Source: Verrucomicrobia bacterium ADurb.Bin006
Lineage (GTDB): Bacteria; Verrucomicrobiota; Verrucomicrobiia; Limisphaerales; J093
NCBI GenBank assembly: GCA_002071485.1
Contig: MWFF01000168.1
Location: 1-34,675, forward strand
DNA length: 34,675 nt
Direction of reading: 5' to 3'
Shown here: piece by piece, positions 25,856-34,509 of the stretch
Layout: each line of letters starts with the position of its first letter
Position numbering within the stretch: position 1 is the first letter of the stretch
Program-made: the position numbers and the translations under genes
The notes under the pieces: generated by a model
What the model was told of the DNA's origin: nothing
Seen by the model: only the letters and a program-made list of their open reading frames with translations
The model's database searches: none

Positions 25856-26635
25856 ATGACGACGGCTCCGCTCCCCATGCGCACGTTCACAGTCGACTGC
25901 CTCGCCGTGCGCGTTCACTCCACGCAAAGCCATTTGGCCGCCGATGCGGCCGACGCCGTGGCGCGGCATCTCGAACAGGCCCTCGAGGCCAGGCCGCAAG
26001 CGGCCGCGATCCTGGCGTCGGCCACTTCACAAATCCAGTTCCTGGACGCGCTGGCCGGGCGTTCCGAGATCGACTGGTCGCGGGTCACCGTGTTTCACAT
26101 GGACGAATACCTCGGCATCAGCGCCGACCACCCGGCCAGCTTCCGCAGATTCATGCGGGAACGGGTCGAATCCCGGCTTCGCCCCCAGGTGTTTCATTCC
26201 ATAGGTGGCGATTGCCTCGAGCCGCTGGTCGAGTGCGACCGGTACGCGGCTCTGCTGCGCGCCCAGCCAATCGACTTGTGCTGTCTGGGCATCGGGGAGA
26301 ACGGACACGTGGCGTTCAACGATCCACCCGTGGCGGACTTCAACGATCCTCGACTGGTTAAGCTGGTGAAATTGGACGAGCCGTGCCGGCGCCAGCAGGT
26401 CGGCGAAGGATGTTTCCCAACCCTCGAATCCGTCCCCCAATACGCGTTCAGCCTCACCGTGCCCGCCTTGTGCGCGGCTCGAAAGATGGTGTGCGTCGTG
26501 CCGGAGCGCCGCAAGGCCGACGCCGTGCGGCGCGCGCTGCGCGGCCCGGTCTCGACCGCCTGCCCAGCATCGATTCTCCGCCGCCAGCCCCATGCAACAC
26601 TGTTTCTAGATGCCGAGTCGGCTGCCGAGGTTTAG
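25856..26635 (+). CDS. NagB-family sugar-phosphate isomerase/deaminase paralogue
   Basis: A 259-residue protein of the GlcN6P deaminase / 6-phosphogluconolactonase superfamily. Motifs: AAAILASATSQIQFLDAL (the phosphate loop, lacking the G-x-T signature), VTVFHMDEYLGISADHPASF with the catalytic aspartate, LCCLGIGENGHVAFNDPPVA with His but Asp in place of the NagB glutamate-proline step, and YAFSLTVPALCAARKMVCVV, RRALRGPVSTACPASILRRQ. It is clearly homologous to but diverged from the upstream gene, with which it shares orientation. Such paralogues in Planctomycetota and Verrucomicrobiota are annotated as glucosamine-6-phosphate deaminase; whether this one deaminates or isomerises another sugar phosphate is open. 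Start ATG 25856; an ATG at 25877 is possible. Confidence 0.85.
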   Translation: MTTAPLPMRTFTVDCLAVRVHSTQSHLAADAADAVARHLEQALEARPQAAAILASATSQIQFLDALAGRSEIDWSRVTVFHMDEYLGISADHPASFRRFMRERVESRLRPQVFHSIGGDCLEPLVECDRYAALLRAQPIDLCCLGIGENGHVAFNDPPVADFNDPRLVKLVKLDEPCRRQQVGEGCFPTLESVPQYAFSLTVPALCAARKMVCVVPERRKADAVRRALRGPVSTACPASILRRQPHATLFLDAESAAEV

Positions 26636-26778
26636 CGAGTCCCTGACTCGAGACAATCAGCGTCATCGATCAGTGCCTCTCCCGCCAACGCAGGATCGGC
26701 CCTCCGAAAGGGGGATTCATGGGCAGCATTGACATTCAGCGGTTTAATGCGCACGGGGACCATGAACCGGTGCGGAGC

Positions 26779-26804
26779 GGCCCTGCCTGCCGGCAGGCAG
26801 GGCC
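26779..26804. repeat. Perfect 26-bp palindrome
   Basis: Thirteen-base arms, GGCCCTGCCTGCC and its exact complement, meet without a spacer. The core CCTGCCTGCC/GGCAGGCAGG is shared with 26853-26872. Confidence 0.8.
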
Positions 26805-26852
26805 TAGTCGCCCCAAACTCCTTCAAAAACGCTCTTCGGCGGGGGGCGAGAC

Positions 26853-26872
26853 CCTGCCTGCCGGCAGGCAGG
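26853..26872. repeat. Perfect 20-bp palindrome
   Basis: Ten-base arms, CCTGCCTGCC and GGCAGGCAGG, with no spacer. It is 74 bp downstream of the matching 26-bp palindrome; the flanks differ, so only the core is repeated. Confidence 0.8.
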
Positions 26873-26963
26873 CGTCTCCCCTCCAAGGTTCGATTCACGG
26901 GCAGATGCTTAAAACTGCTTTTCCTGGGCCGCTGGTTTCTCTAGGCTCCGCCCGGTTTGCTGG

Positions 26964-27902
26964 ATGCATCCGGTTTTACGCATAGCCTTGTACGTGGTCC
27001 TGGCCGCAAGCGCGGTCTTCTTTGGCTATCGTTTCATGCAGGGGTATGCCGATCGCATGGATCGCGCGGCCCATCGCTACGAGAGCGAGATGACATCCGC
27101 CCCCGTCGAGGCCGAGCCCGCCAGCGACATCGCCCTCGAGTCCACGAACGCGCTGCCGCCCGCCGCGGATATTCCTCCGGAAACGGAAGGCGATTCCGAC
27201 ACAGCCGCGGCATCGATCAACGAAGTCGCGACGGAGGGGGAAGGCGCAACCACGAACGCCCCGCCGCCGCCCGCCGCGGCGTCAACTCCCCCCTCAGCCG
27301 CGGCGCTGCGATCGGGGGGGGTTGGAATCTACGCCGCGCTGGCGCTGGGGGCGGTCATCGGCTTGGCGTTGCTGGTGGCAAGTGATGTGTCGCATTACAT
27401 GGGGTTGCGGGCGCAACGCGCCCTGTACAGCGACGAAGGCGAGCACGCGAGCAGTCCCGAATACGACCAGGCCGAGCAGGCCTGGGCGAATGGGGATCAC
27501 ATGGAGGCGCTGCGCCTGTTGCGGGATCATCTCAACCGGCACCCCCGTCAACTGCATGCGGCCTTTCGGATTGCAGAGATCTACGAGAAGGATTTGGGCA
27601 ATCACCTGGCCGCGGCCCTCGAATACGAGGAGATTCTCAAGCACAAGCTCGCTCCCGACCGGTGGGGATGGTCCGCCATTCACCTCTGCAACCTCTACAA
27701 TCGCATCGGTCAATTCGACAAGACGGAGGCCTTGCTGCGGCAGATTGTCGACGAGTATGGCGAGACGCCAGCCGCCAAGAAAGCCCGCGAACGGCTCGGC
27801 ATTCCCGAAGCAAGCCCCTTGGCTGGACCGGCCGAAAGCGAACCGCAACCCGCCGCCGGCCCGCAGTTGCCGCCGGGTTTCCGACCCAAAAAGAAGCGAT
27901 GA
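26964..27902 (+). CDS. TPR-containing membrane protein, coupled to the OPT transporter
   Basis: A 312-residue protein. A first membrane segment (RIALYVVLAASAVFFGYRF, about residues 6-24) is followed by an acidic, Ala/Pro-rich linker of about 90 residues, a second segment (VGIYAALALGAVIGLALLVA, about 120-139), and a soluble C-terminal domain with tetratricopeptide-like helical pairs: YDQAEQAWANGDHMEALRLL, HAAFRIAEIYEKDLGNHLAA, and NLYNRIGQFDKTEALLRQIV. It ends in a Pro-rich, basic tail (GFRPKKKR). The pattern suggests a membrane-anchored scaffold or assembly factor with the TPR domain in the cytoplasm. Its stop TGA (27900-27902) overlaps the start ATG (27899-27901) of the OPT transporter, so the two are translationally coupled and probably functionally linked. 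No specific family recognised. Confidence 0.8.
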   Translation: MHPVLRIALYVVLAASAVFFGYRFMQGYADRMDRAAHRYESEMTSAPVEAEPASDIALESTNALPPAADIPPETEGDSDTAAASINEVATEGEGATTNAPPPPAAASTPPSAAALRSGGVGIYAALALGAVIGLALLVASDVSHYMGLRAQRALYSDEGEHASSPEYDQAEQAWANGDHMEALRLLRDHLNRHPRQLHAAFRIAEIYEKDLGNHLAAALEYEEILKHKLAPDRWGWSAIHLCNLYNRIGQFDKTEALLRQIVDEYGETPAAKKARERLGIPEASPLAGPAESEPQPAAGPQLPPGFRPKKKR

Positions 27903-30253
27903 GCCAGCCGATTGCCCCTTCCTCACAGGCGTCGCACGCCGCGGCCGCCGGTCCGAAGTTCCAGCCCTACATTCTGCCGGAGGTGACGATGCGCGAGTTC
28001 ACACCGCGCGCGGTGGTCATGGGCACCCTGCTGGGCATGGTGTTCGGCGCGTCCTCGCTCTATCTCGTCCTTAAGGTCGGGCTGACGGTCAGCGCATCGA
28101 TTCCCGTGGCGGTGATTGCCATTACGCTGTTTCGCTTGCTCTCCAAGTTCGGATTCAAGGATGCGACCATCCTGGAGAACAACATCGTTCAGAGCGCCGG
28201 ATCCGCCGGCGAGAGTATCGCGTTCGGCGTGGGAGTCACCATGCCCGCCATCCTGATTCTGGGCTTCGACCTCGAGCTCACGCGCGTCTTGCTGGTGGCG
28301 ATTCTGGGCGGGCTTCTGGGCGTGCTGATGATGATCCCGCTCCGCCGGGCGCTCATTGTGGCTCAGCACGGGATACTGAAGTACCCGGAAGGCACGGCCT
28401 GCGCCGAGGTGCTCAAGGCCGGCGCCTCGTCGGAATCCAAGGCGCTCTCCTCCGAGGCGCAGAAGGCCCAAACCATCGCGGGTCTGGGTGCGCAGACCAA
28501 CCCGGCCACCATCTTCATCGGATTCGCCATCGGGCTTGTTTACAAGACCCTCATGAAGCTCTTCCTCCTGTGGAAGGAAATCCCGGAGAGAATCTTCGGC
28601 GCGCCGTACAAGGGCGCGTCGGTCTCGGCCGAAATCTCACCCGAACTGCTCGGCGTCGGGTACATCATCGGCCCGCGCATTGCCTCGATCATGTGCGCGG
28701 GGGGCGTGCTCTCGTACCTGGTCTTGATCCCGGCGATCAAGTTCTTCGGCGATCATGTCGCAGGGGTGGTGCCGCCGGGAATCCGGCCGATCGGCGAAAT
28801 GGGCCCCCACGAACTGCGCGGGGCCTATGTGCTCTACATCGGAGCCGGCGCCGTGGCGGCGGGCGGCATCATCAGCGTGTTGCGTTCCCTCCCGATCATT
28901 CTCCACGCCTTGCGCAGCGGTTTGCGCGACTTCAGCGGGGCGCGCGGCGGCGCGACAGGCGGTCTGCGCACCGATCGCGATCTGCCTTTGAGTTTCATCC
29001 TCATCGGCATCCTGGCTTTGCTGGCGGCCATCTCGCTCTCGACCCCGCTGAACATGAATCTCCTCGGAGCGCTCATGATCGTGGTGTTCGGCTTCATCTT
29101 CGTCACGGTCTCCTCGAGGCTCACCGGCGAGATTGGTTCGTCCTCGAATCCCATCTCCGGCATGACGGTCGCCACGCTGCTGTTGACCTGCTTGATCTTC
29201 CTGATGCTCGATTGGACCGAGGCGCGGTACTACGTCACCGCGCTGTCGGTCGGCGGCATTGTCTGCATCGCCTCCTCGAACGGCGGCACGACTTCCCAGA
29301 GCATCAAGACGGGTTACCTCGTCGGAGGCACGCCGCGCGCGCAACAGCTCGCGCTGCTGCTCGGGGCCCTCGCCTCCGCTCTGATCCTGGGTCCGGTCCT
29401 GATGCGGCTCAACTCGACCACAACGGTTTACGTCCCGGTAGGCTCCTTGCCCAACATCCCGGCCACACTGCGAGCCGACGCGACGGCGCTCACGAAGCGG
29501 GAAGCGCTCCAAGGGCCGCAAGCCGTCACCGACACCCGGGAATACCTGGTCTGGCATAACACCGATCAGCGGCTCGGCCCGGAGGGGCGTTACCTGGTGG
29601 ACGACCAGGGAGCGCCGGTCTACCTGGTCGACCCGGGCATCAACGGCGCTCACCGGACCCGTCCGGACGGCTCGACAGTCGAGAAGTTCGACGCGCCCAA
29701 GGCGGTGCTGATGAGCTACATCATCAAAGGCATCCTCAGCCGCGAACTGCCCTGGGGACTGGTGCTGGTCGGCGCCGCGATTGCGCTGGTCCTCGAGATG
29801 TCGTTCCTGCCGTCCCTCGCATTCGCCACCGGGGTCTATCTCCCGTTGTCCTCGTCGTCCCCGATCTTCATCGGCGGACTGGTCCGCTGGCTTGTGGACC
29901 TGTACGTTCGAAAGAAGCACGTCAGCGCCAGACTGACCGAGGACCAATTGGCCGCTGAGGGTGACAAGAGCGCCGGGGTATTGATGGCCTCGGGCTACAT
30001 CGCCGGAGGCGCGATTGCGGGTATTCTGATCGCTTTCGTTGCCGGGCTCGCCGATCCAAACGAGACCGCCTCCTGGTTCCAGCAGAAACTCGCGGCATTC
30101 AACTCGACGATGCTCGCCTGGTCGGCCAACAACCCGCTCGTCACGGGCGGGTGGGCCGATCTCCTGGCCCTCCTGCCCTTCCTGGTCCTGGTCGGCCTCC
30201 TCTACGGCGCGGGACGCGAACTCATCCTGGCGCGCAAACAACCGGGACGTTAG
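27899..30253 (+). CDS. OPT family oligopeptide/metal-chelate transporter
   Basis: A 784-residue inner-membrane protein with about 14-16 hydrophobic segments, the length and layout of the oligopeptide transporter (OPT) family. Recognisable parts are AVVMGTLLGMVFGASSLYLVLKVGLTVSAS near the N-terminus (residues about 33-62, quoted here only by position and key words), NNIVQSAGSAGESIAFGVG, LKYPEGTACAEVLKAG, and SSNPISGMTVATLLLTCLIF, the last a hallmark of the bacterial OPT branch. A soluble stretch (about 510-600, including a VDDQGAPVYLVDPGIN segment) sits between membrane blocks. Family members import peptides or metal-chelate compounds by proton symport; the substrate here is unknown. The start ATG overlaps the stop of the TPR membrane gene. 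The antisense frame of 540 codons is a high-GC shadow. Confidence 0.9.
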   Translation: MSQPIAPSSQASHAAAAGPKFQPYILPEVTMREFTPRAVVMGTLLGMVFGASSLYLVLKVGLTVSASIPVAVIAITLFRLLSKFGFKDATILENNIVQSAGSAGESIAFGVGVTMPAILILGFDLELTRVLLVAILGGLLGVLMMIPLRRALIVAQHGILKYPEGTACAEVLKAGASSESKALSSEAQKAQTIAGLGAQTNPATIFIGFAIGLVYKTLMKLFLLWKEIPERIFGAPYKGASVSAEISPELLGVGYIIGPRIASIMCAGGVLSYLVLIPAIKFFGDHVAGVVPPGIRPIGEMGPHELRGAYVLYIGAGAVAAGGIISVLRSLPIILHALRSGLRDFSGARGGATGGLRTDRDLPLSFILIGILALLAAISLSTPLNMNLLGALMIVVFGFIFVTVSSRLTGEIGSSSNPISGMTVATLLLTCLIFLMLDWTEARYYVTALSVGGIVCIASSNGGTTSQSIKTGYLVGGTPRAQQLALLLGALASALILGPVLMRLNSTTTVYVPVGSLPNIPATLRADATALTKREALQGPQAVTDTREYLVWHNTDQRLGPEGRYLVDDQGAPVYLVDPGINGAHRTRPDGSTVEKFDAPKAVLMSYIIKGILSRELPWGLVLVGAAIALVLEMSFLPSLAFATGVYLPLSSSSPIFIGGLVRWLVDLYVRKKHVSARLTEDQLAAEGDKSAGVLMASGYIAGGAIAGILIAFVAGLADPNETASWFQQKLAAFNSTMLAWSANNPLVTGGWADLLALLPFLVLVGLLYGAGRELILARKQPGR

Positions 30254-30375
30254 CTTCATTGGAAGTCAAACGATCACTCACCAAGCGGCTGAGAAGACCA
30301 TGGGGCATTGTACCGCGCCCCCTCCCGTGCACCGGGCGATCAGACTCTGGGCGATGACTGCAAGACCCGTCAGGC

Positions 30376-31302
30376 TCACCGGTCGCGCCTGAGCACATAC
30401 TGGGCGATGGCCTCCAGAGCCTGGGCGCGGCCGCGGAAAGGGGCGAGGGCCTCGAACGCGAGCTGGGTGAGTTCAGCAGCGATTCGCCGCGATCTGTCAA
30501 GGCCGACAATGGCCGGGTAGGTCGCCTTTTGCACGGCTGTGTCTTTGCCGGCGGTCTTGCCCAGTTGCTGACTGGTCTGGGTGACATCGAGAATGTCGTC
30601 GATCACCTGGAAGGCGAGTCCAACGTGGTAGCCGAAATCGGTGAGAGCGACGAGCTGTCGGGGCGTGCAGTTGGCGCTCATCCCCCCGAGCCGGACCGAG
30701 CAACAGAGCAGGGCCGAGGTCTTGCGCTCGTGAATGTAACGCAATTGGGATTTGGAGATCGACTTGCCCTCGGCCTCGAGGTCGGCCACCTGACCGCCCA
30801 CCAGTTGTAGCGATCCCGAGGCTCGAGCCAACTCGAGAACGATGTCCCGGTGGGAATAGCACGGCCAACCCCGACACTGGGCCGCGATCTCGAACGCCTG
30901 GGTCAACAGCGCGTCGCCGGCCAGCACCGCAATGCCCTCTCCGAAGACCTTGTGGTTGGTCGGCTTGCCCCGGCGCAGATCGTCGTTGTCCATGGCCGGC
31001 AGGTCGTCGTGGATCAGGGAGTAGGTGTGGATGCACTCGACGGCGCAGGCCAGAGGCATGGCCTCGGCTCGGCGTCCGCCGCAGGCTTCGGCGGCTGCCA
31101 GGCAGAGCGCCGGTCGCATGCGTTTGCCGCCGGCGAACAGGGAATAGCGCATGGCCCGATGGATGGTGACGGGCTTGACGGTTGCCTTGGGGAGAAAGGC
31201 ATCGAGAGCGCGGTTCACGGCCGAGGCGCTCTTCTCGAGATAGGCGGCCAGGTCAAACGATTTGCAGGGCGTCACTGCCTCTGCGCGACAACGTGCAGGC
31301 AT
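30376..31302 (-). CDS. ispA: Polyprenyl synthetase, farnesyl-diphosphate-synthase type
   Basis: A 308-residue cytosolic prenyltransferase that condenses isopentenyl diphosphate with allylic diphosphates, supplying precursors for undecaprenyl carriers and quinones. The first aspartate-rich motif is HDDLPAMDNDDLRRG (D99, D100, D105), preceded by TYSLI as in bacterial short-chain (IspA) enzymes, and the second is DDILD (235-239). GGKRMRPAL (58-66) binds diphosphate, and KTAGKD follows the second motif as usual. The residue pattern before the first motif fits a C15 product, but product length should be tested. ATG 31302 gives the family length; the frame is open to 31461 without conserved text. 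It is convergent with the OPT gene (122 bp apart) and lies 168 bp past the end of the beta-propeller gene. Confidence 0.9.
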   Translation of the reverse strand: MPARCRAEAVTPCKSFDLAAYLEKSASAVNRALDAFLPKATVKPVTIHRAMRYSLFAGGKRMRPALCLAAAEACGGRRAEAMPLACAVECIHTYSLIHDDLPAMDNDDLRRGKPTNHKVFGEGIAVLAGDALLTQAFEIAAQCRGWPCYSHRDIVLELARASGSLQLVGGQVADLEAEGKSISKSQLRYIHERKTSALLCCSVRLGGMSANCTPRQLVALTDFGYHVGLAFQVIDDILDVTQTSQQLGKTAGKDTAVQKATYPAIVGLDRSRRIAAELTQLAFEALAPFRGRAQALEAIAQYVLRRDR

Positions 31303-31470
31303 GTCCCTGCATGTAGGCAATCGCAAAGGCCGACGCAAGCACAGACTCAACGGGCTGATGCCCTCGGGCGAGTGTGCGGTCGTGCGATCGGTCGCTCCTG
31401 TGAAATCCCACGGGGTGCTGGCACGGCGATTCGCCCAGGTGACAACTCGGTTGGGGAGCAAGGCGTACCG

Positions 31471-34296
31471 CTATCTATAATGCGTGACCGCGCCCGGCAG
31501 GCATCCTGAATGATCCTGCCCATGCCACGGGCAGGACGTGGCTTCGCCATATCCAGCCCGGACTGCAACCAGATAACGCCCGTTCCCGAACAGGACAAGG
31601 CCAGCGGCAGCGACTGGATTCGTGCAGGGTTGGTTCTCGGTGTCGTAGGTCCAGACGATGTCACCGGTGCGCTTGTTTCGCACGACAATCGCGCCCGGGC
31701 CGGCATGGGTGTTCTGATAGAAAAAAACGTCGTCCACCCAACCCGCACTCCAACCATCGTCATACACGGTCAGGCCAGTCTGCGGGTCAACCTCAGAATA
31801 GCCCTCACTCGTCCACAGGACCTCGCCCGTGCCCGCGTCCAGGCATGTGTACGCCCCTCCGGATGGATGATGCAGTCCGACAAACACACGATTGTCATGG
31901 TCGAAGGTCAATGTGGATGTGACTTTGTAGCCGGATCCCCTCAGGTTGCGGCTCCAGAGGATTTCACCGTTCGCGGGCCTCAGAGCGGAGATGCTCGCCC
32001 AACAGGTGCTGGCAAAAATGAGGTCCGCGTCTCGTCCGTAGATCGGGTTGTTGTAGGCGTAGTCTCCGGGTGCCCCCCCCGTGAAACCGATGGAAGCCGA
32101 CTTCCAGACTCGTTCCCCGGTCTTGGCATCGAGCGCAATGATGAAGTTCTCTCCATCGCTGTCGCGTCCGTGGGCGTAGGCGCGGCCATCTTGGATGGAC
32201 AGAACGGACGTGCCATTGAAATAGCCATCGCCCAGAAAGTAATCGGGAGCGTTCGGATCGGTTGTCCAGACGGCTTCCCATGTGTCGATATTGAAGGCAC
32301 TGATGGCGCTTTTACCAACGATGTTCCGTCGCAAGAAAGCATGGCGAAGCGAGGCGTCGTAACCGATGTTCTCCTGGTAGACCGTGCCCGTGACGTCGTG
32401 CGATTGCAGAATCGTGAAGGTCTCCGCGTCGAGTTCGTACATGACGCTGTTGTAGGCCGCCACGGGACCAGCCCAGAACGAGAAAAGCCTGCCATCGACC
32501 AGCAGGGGCGCCGTCTGAAATGAAACACCTTGAATCGACCTCAGCACCGTTCCCGTTTTCAAATCGATCGCGGTCAGTTCCCCCTCAGTACCGGCGCTGG
32601 CGCCTGCCCAGTTGGAGTACACCACACCGTCCTGGATGATCATCTGGTGCGCCCAGAGGCTGCGTTCCGCGCTCCACGCCACACCGAAGTCCCACGGCAG
32701 ATCGGACACAACGGTCACCCCGTTCAGCATGAACTCGTCAACGGTGACATCAAATGTCCCGCTTGCCGACCTCGTCCCGTAGAGGCACGCCATCCCCTCG
32801 CCGATCCGCCCATCCGTGACCAGACACGTCTGGATGGGCCTATCGAGGTTCTCCCGATCGAACAACTCAAGCGTCAATTGGTCTCCCACGGCCCAAAACC
32901 GCAGCCGGTATTGTTGGTTGGGGTGCAGCGCAGGGAAGTTTTGCTCCCCCAGCACCGCGCCGCCAGGCCCTGTGATGGACAGCGCGGACTCGAACGGGGG
33001 GTCCGCCTGCATGAAAGTCAGCAAACCGGCGTAACGCTCCTCGGGAAGCCCGGGGGTGTCACTCTGCCACGTGTCTTGCCCAGAGTTCGCCCGCAACACG
33101 ATCCCAAACGCCGCGCCTTCCATGGCTTCGCCCCAGCCGATGATGTCCACCACGGCGACGCAGTCGCCATACTCGATGCCAGAACCCGATCGAAGCACGA
33201 AGTCCTGGTTCTGTGTGCCTGCCCCCAAAATGCGTCCACAACTCCGATCGGCAAGCACGGTCCAGGTTGGGTGCCACAGGCCATCCGGCAGAACGGATGC
33301 CATGTCCCAGGTCGTCCCGCCATCGAACGAGTCGAAAACATGGACGCCCCGAGCCAGTCGGTAAAACCGGCCGGCATCGGCGGGCGGAACAGCCGACCTG
33401 TATTCCCCCTCCCCCAACGACACCCGCGCCGGCCGAGGCCTCCACGGCCCAAGAACGGAATCCGATTCCAGCGGGATGTGCCACCCTGGCCATGCCAGAT
33501 TGGCCCCGTTCGCTCCGTCGGCTTGAATTCTGAGAAGAGCTGGGGCCTGATCCTCCGAGCAGGCCAGGTTGTCCACGGTCAAGTGCGAGCGCGTCGCGGT
33601 CCCTGGAGGAACTCCGAATCCGAGGCTGACAGTCGTCACGGGACCTGAGGGCGGCGGACCGGGATCGCTTCCTTGAACCATCGCATCTGGCCCAACTTGA
33701 TCCGTCAGGTGTTCCCGCACCATGACTGTCTGCGGTTCGTCTCTCAGAGCCACTTGGACGGTGATTTCCAGGGCGGCACCCTCCCGGGTGACGCTCAGTG
33801 AGACGGTTCTGGGGTCGCTGCCGTGCGAGACACTCCGCTCGAAGAAACAGCTCTCAATGCCATCCCAGATCTTCGCCAAACCAACCCGGTTGTTCGACAC
33901 AGACAGCGCGTAGCCCCGCTCTGACGGCTTGGGCAGGAGCGGTCCCGTGAAGCCGACAGCCAGAATCACGCAGGAATCGTTCGTGTCGGCACTCACCAGA
34001 TCGACGCGGAACTCGACCGGTTGGCCCTCTGGCAGGTCATAGAGGCGTGCGTAGTCGAATCGCGCACATCCCTCCAGCGTCGAGACATCCAACTGACCGT
34101 CCGTGATGTCCCAATCGGGCTGGCCGGTCGCCCCCCACAGCATGAACTTCCTTCCGCCTTCAAAGTCATCAATGACATCAGCTTGCCCCAGCGCAAGAAA
34201 CCACGCCCACAGCGCCGCAGCAGCCATTCGTGCGAACCTGAACCAGCGTCCGGGTTTACGAGCCTCGATCAATGGCATGTGCATGTTCGCTTTCAT
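31471..34296 (-). CDS. Secreted PQQ-like beta-propeller protein
   Basis: A 941-residue exported protein. Residues 1 to about 40 hold a basic region and hydrophobic core (MAAAALWAWFLALGQA) as a long signal peptide. Residues about 42-250 and 315-530 are beta-rich regions resembling LamG-like/jelly-roll domains (DDFEGGRKFMLWGATGQPDW; VFDSFDGGTTWDMAS). From about 545 a beta-propeller of PQQ-like blades follows: GELTAIDLKTGTVLRSI, MYELDAETFTILQ, FIIALDAKTGERVWKS, ISALRPANGEILWSRNL, YTCLDAGTGEVLWTSEG and IVVRNKRTGDIVWTYD. The aspartate-x-x-x-Gly-x-x-x-W pattern marks each blade. No quinoprotein dehydrogenase active-site residues are recognised, so a structural or binding role is more likely than alcohol oxidation. 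The last about 25 residues after VRAGYG (SCPWHGQDHSGCLPGAVTHY) look unlike a blade. ATG 34296 is first; the ATG at 34281 (residue 6) is an alternative. Confidence 0.8.
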   Translation of the reverse strand: MKANMHMPLIEARKPGRWFRFARMAAAALWAWFLALGQADVIDDFEGGRKFMLWGATGQPDWDITDGQLDVSTLEGCARFDYARLYDLPEGQPVEFRVDLVSADTNDSCVILAVGFTGPLLPKPSERGYALSVSNNRVGLAKIWDGIESCFFERSVSHGSDPRTVSLSVTREGAALEITVQVALRDEPQTVMVREHLTDQVGPDAMVQGSDPGPPPSGPVTTVSLGFGVPPGTATRSHLTVDNLACSEDQAPALLRIQADGANGANLAWPGWHIPLESDSVLGPWRPRPARVSLGEGEYRSAVPPADAGRFYRLARGVHVFDSFDGGTTWDMASVLPDGLWHPTWTVLADRSCGRILGAGTQNQDFVLRSGSGIEYGDCVAVVDIIGWGEAMEGAAFGIVLRANSGQDTWQSDTPGLPEERYAGLLTFMQADPPFESALSITGPGGAVLGEQNFPALHPNQQYRLRFWAVGDQLTLELFDRENLDRPIQTCLVTDGRIGEGMACLYGTRSASGTFDVTVDEFMLNGVTVVSDLPWDFGVAWSAERSLWAHQMIIQDGVVYSNWAGASAGTEGELTAIDLKTGTVLRSIQGVSFQTAPLLVDGRLFSFWAGPVAAYNSVMYELDAETFTILQSHDVTGTVYQENIGYDASLRHAFLRRNIVGKSAISAFNIDTWEAVWTTDPNAPDYFLGDGYFNGTSVLSIQDGRAYAHGRDSDGENFIIALDAKTGERVWKSASIGFTGGAPGDYAYNNPIYGRDADLIFASTCWASISALRPANGEILWSRNLRGSGYKVTSTLTFDHDNRVFVGLHHPSGGAYTCLDAGTGEVLWTSEGYSEVDPQTGLTVYDDGWSAGWVDDVFFYQNTHAGPGAIVVRNKRTGDIVWTYDTENQPCTNPVAAAGLVLFGNGRYLVAVRAGYGEATSCPWHGQDHSGCLPGAVTHYR

Positions 34297-34375
34297 GGGA
34301 AACCGTGACTGAGAGCAGTTTCGTGTTTTTCAAGGGTGTGCGCAAAGATTAATTCCGACTCTGCTGGAGGGGGAT

Positions 34376-34417
34376 GCGGCTCGATGGCGAGAACTTCGAC
34401 GAGCTCGGTCGAGCCGC
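34376..34417. repeat. Inverted repeat with 9-bp perfect arms
   Basis: GCGGCTCGA (34376-34384) and TCGAGCCGC (34409-34417) are separated by 24 bp containing a further GAACTTC/GAGCTC mix. It lies between the beta-propeller gene and the partial gene at the window end, perhaps near the left boundary of an inserted element. No T tract. Confidence 0.5.
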
Positions 34418-34509
34418 AGGGCGGTTCTGAGCTGGGAGGGGGTGATTGAGGAATAGGGACTTAACGAATTTGCGGAACAATCCTCCGCCCATCTGTTTTG
34501 CTGGGCCGG

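Larger units (their letters stand above)
26636..26963. other. Intergenic region with palindromes and dispersed-repeat text
   Basis: No gene supported. The minus strand around 26720-26770 reads HRFMVPVRIKPLNVNAAHES, a phrase I associate from memory with verrucomicrobial interspersed repeats. Two CCTGCCTG palindromes (26779-26804, 26853-26872) follow. The promoter for the TPR-OPT pair is presumably between 26880 and 26963 but no clear boxes were found. Confidence 0.45.

Noticed and set aside
28637..30259. 540-codon antisense frame across the OPT gene
   Set aside because: High-GC shadow with low-complexity charged text (QEGQEGQE); the OPT frame is conserved-looking.
30254..30375. Terminator between the convergent OPT and prenyl synthase genes
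   Set aside because: GGGGC/GCCCC (30302-30321) forms only a 5-bp stem with no T tract on either strand.
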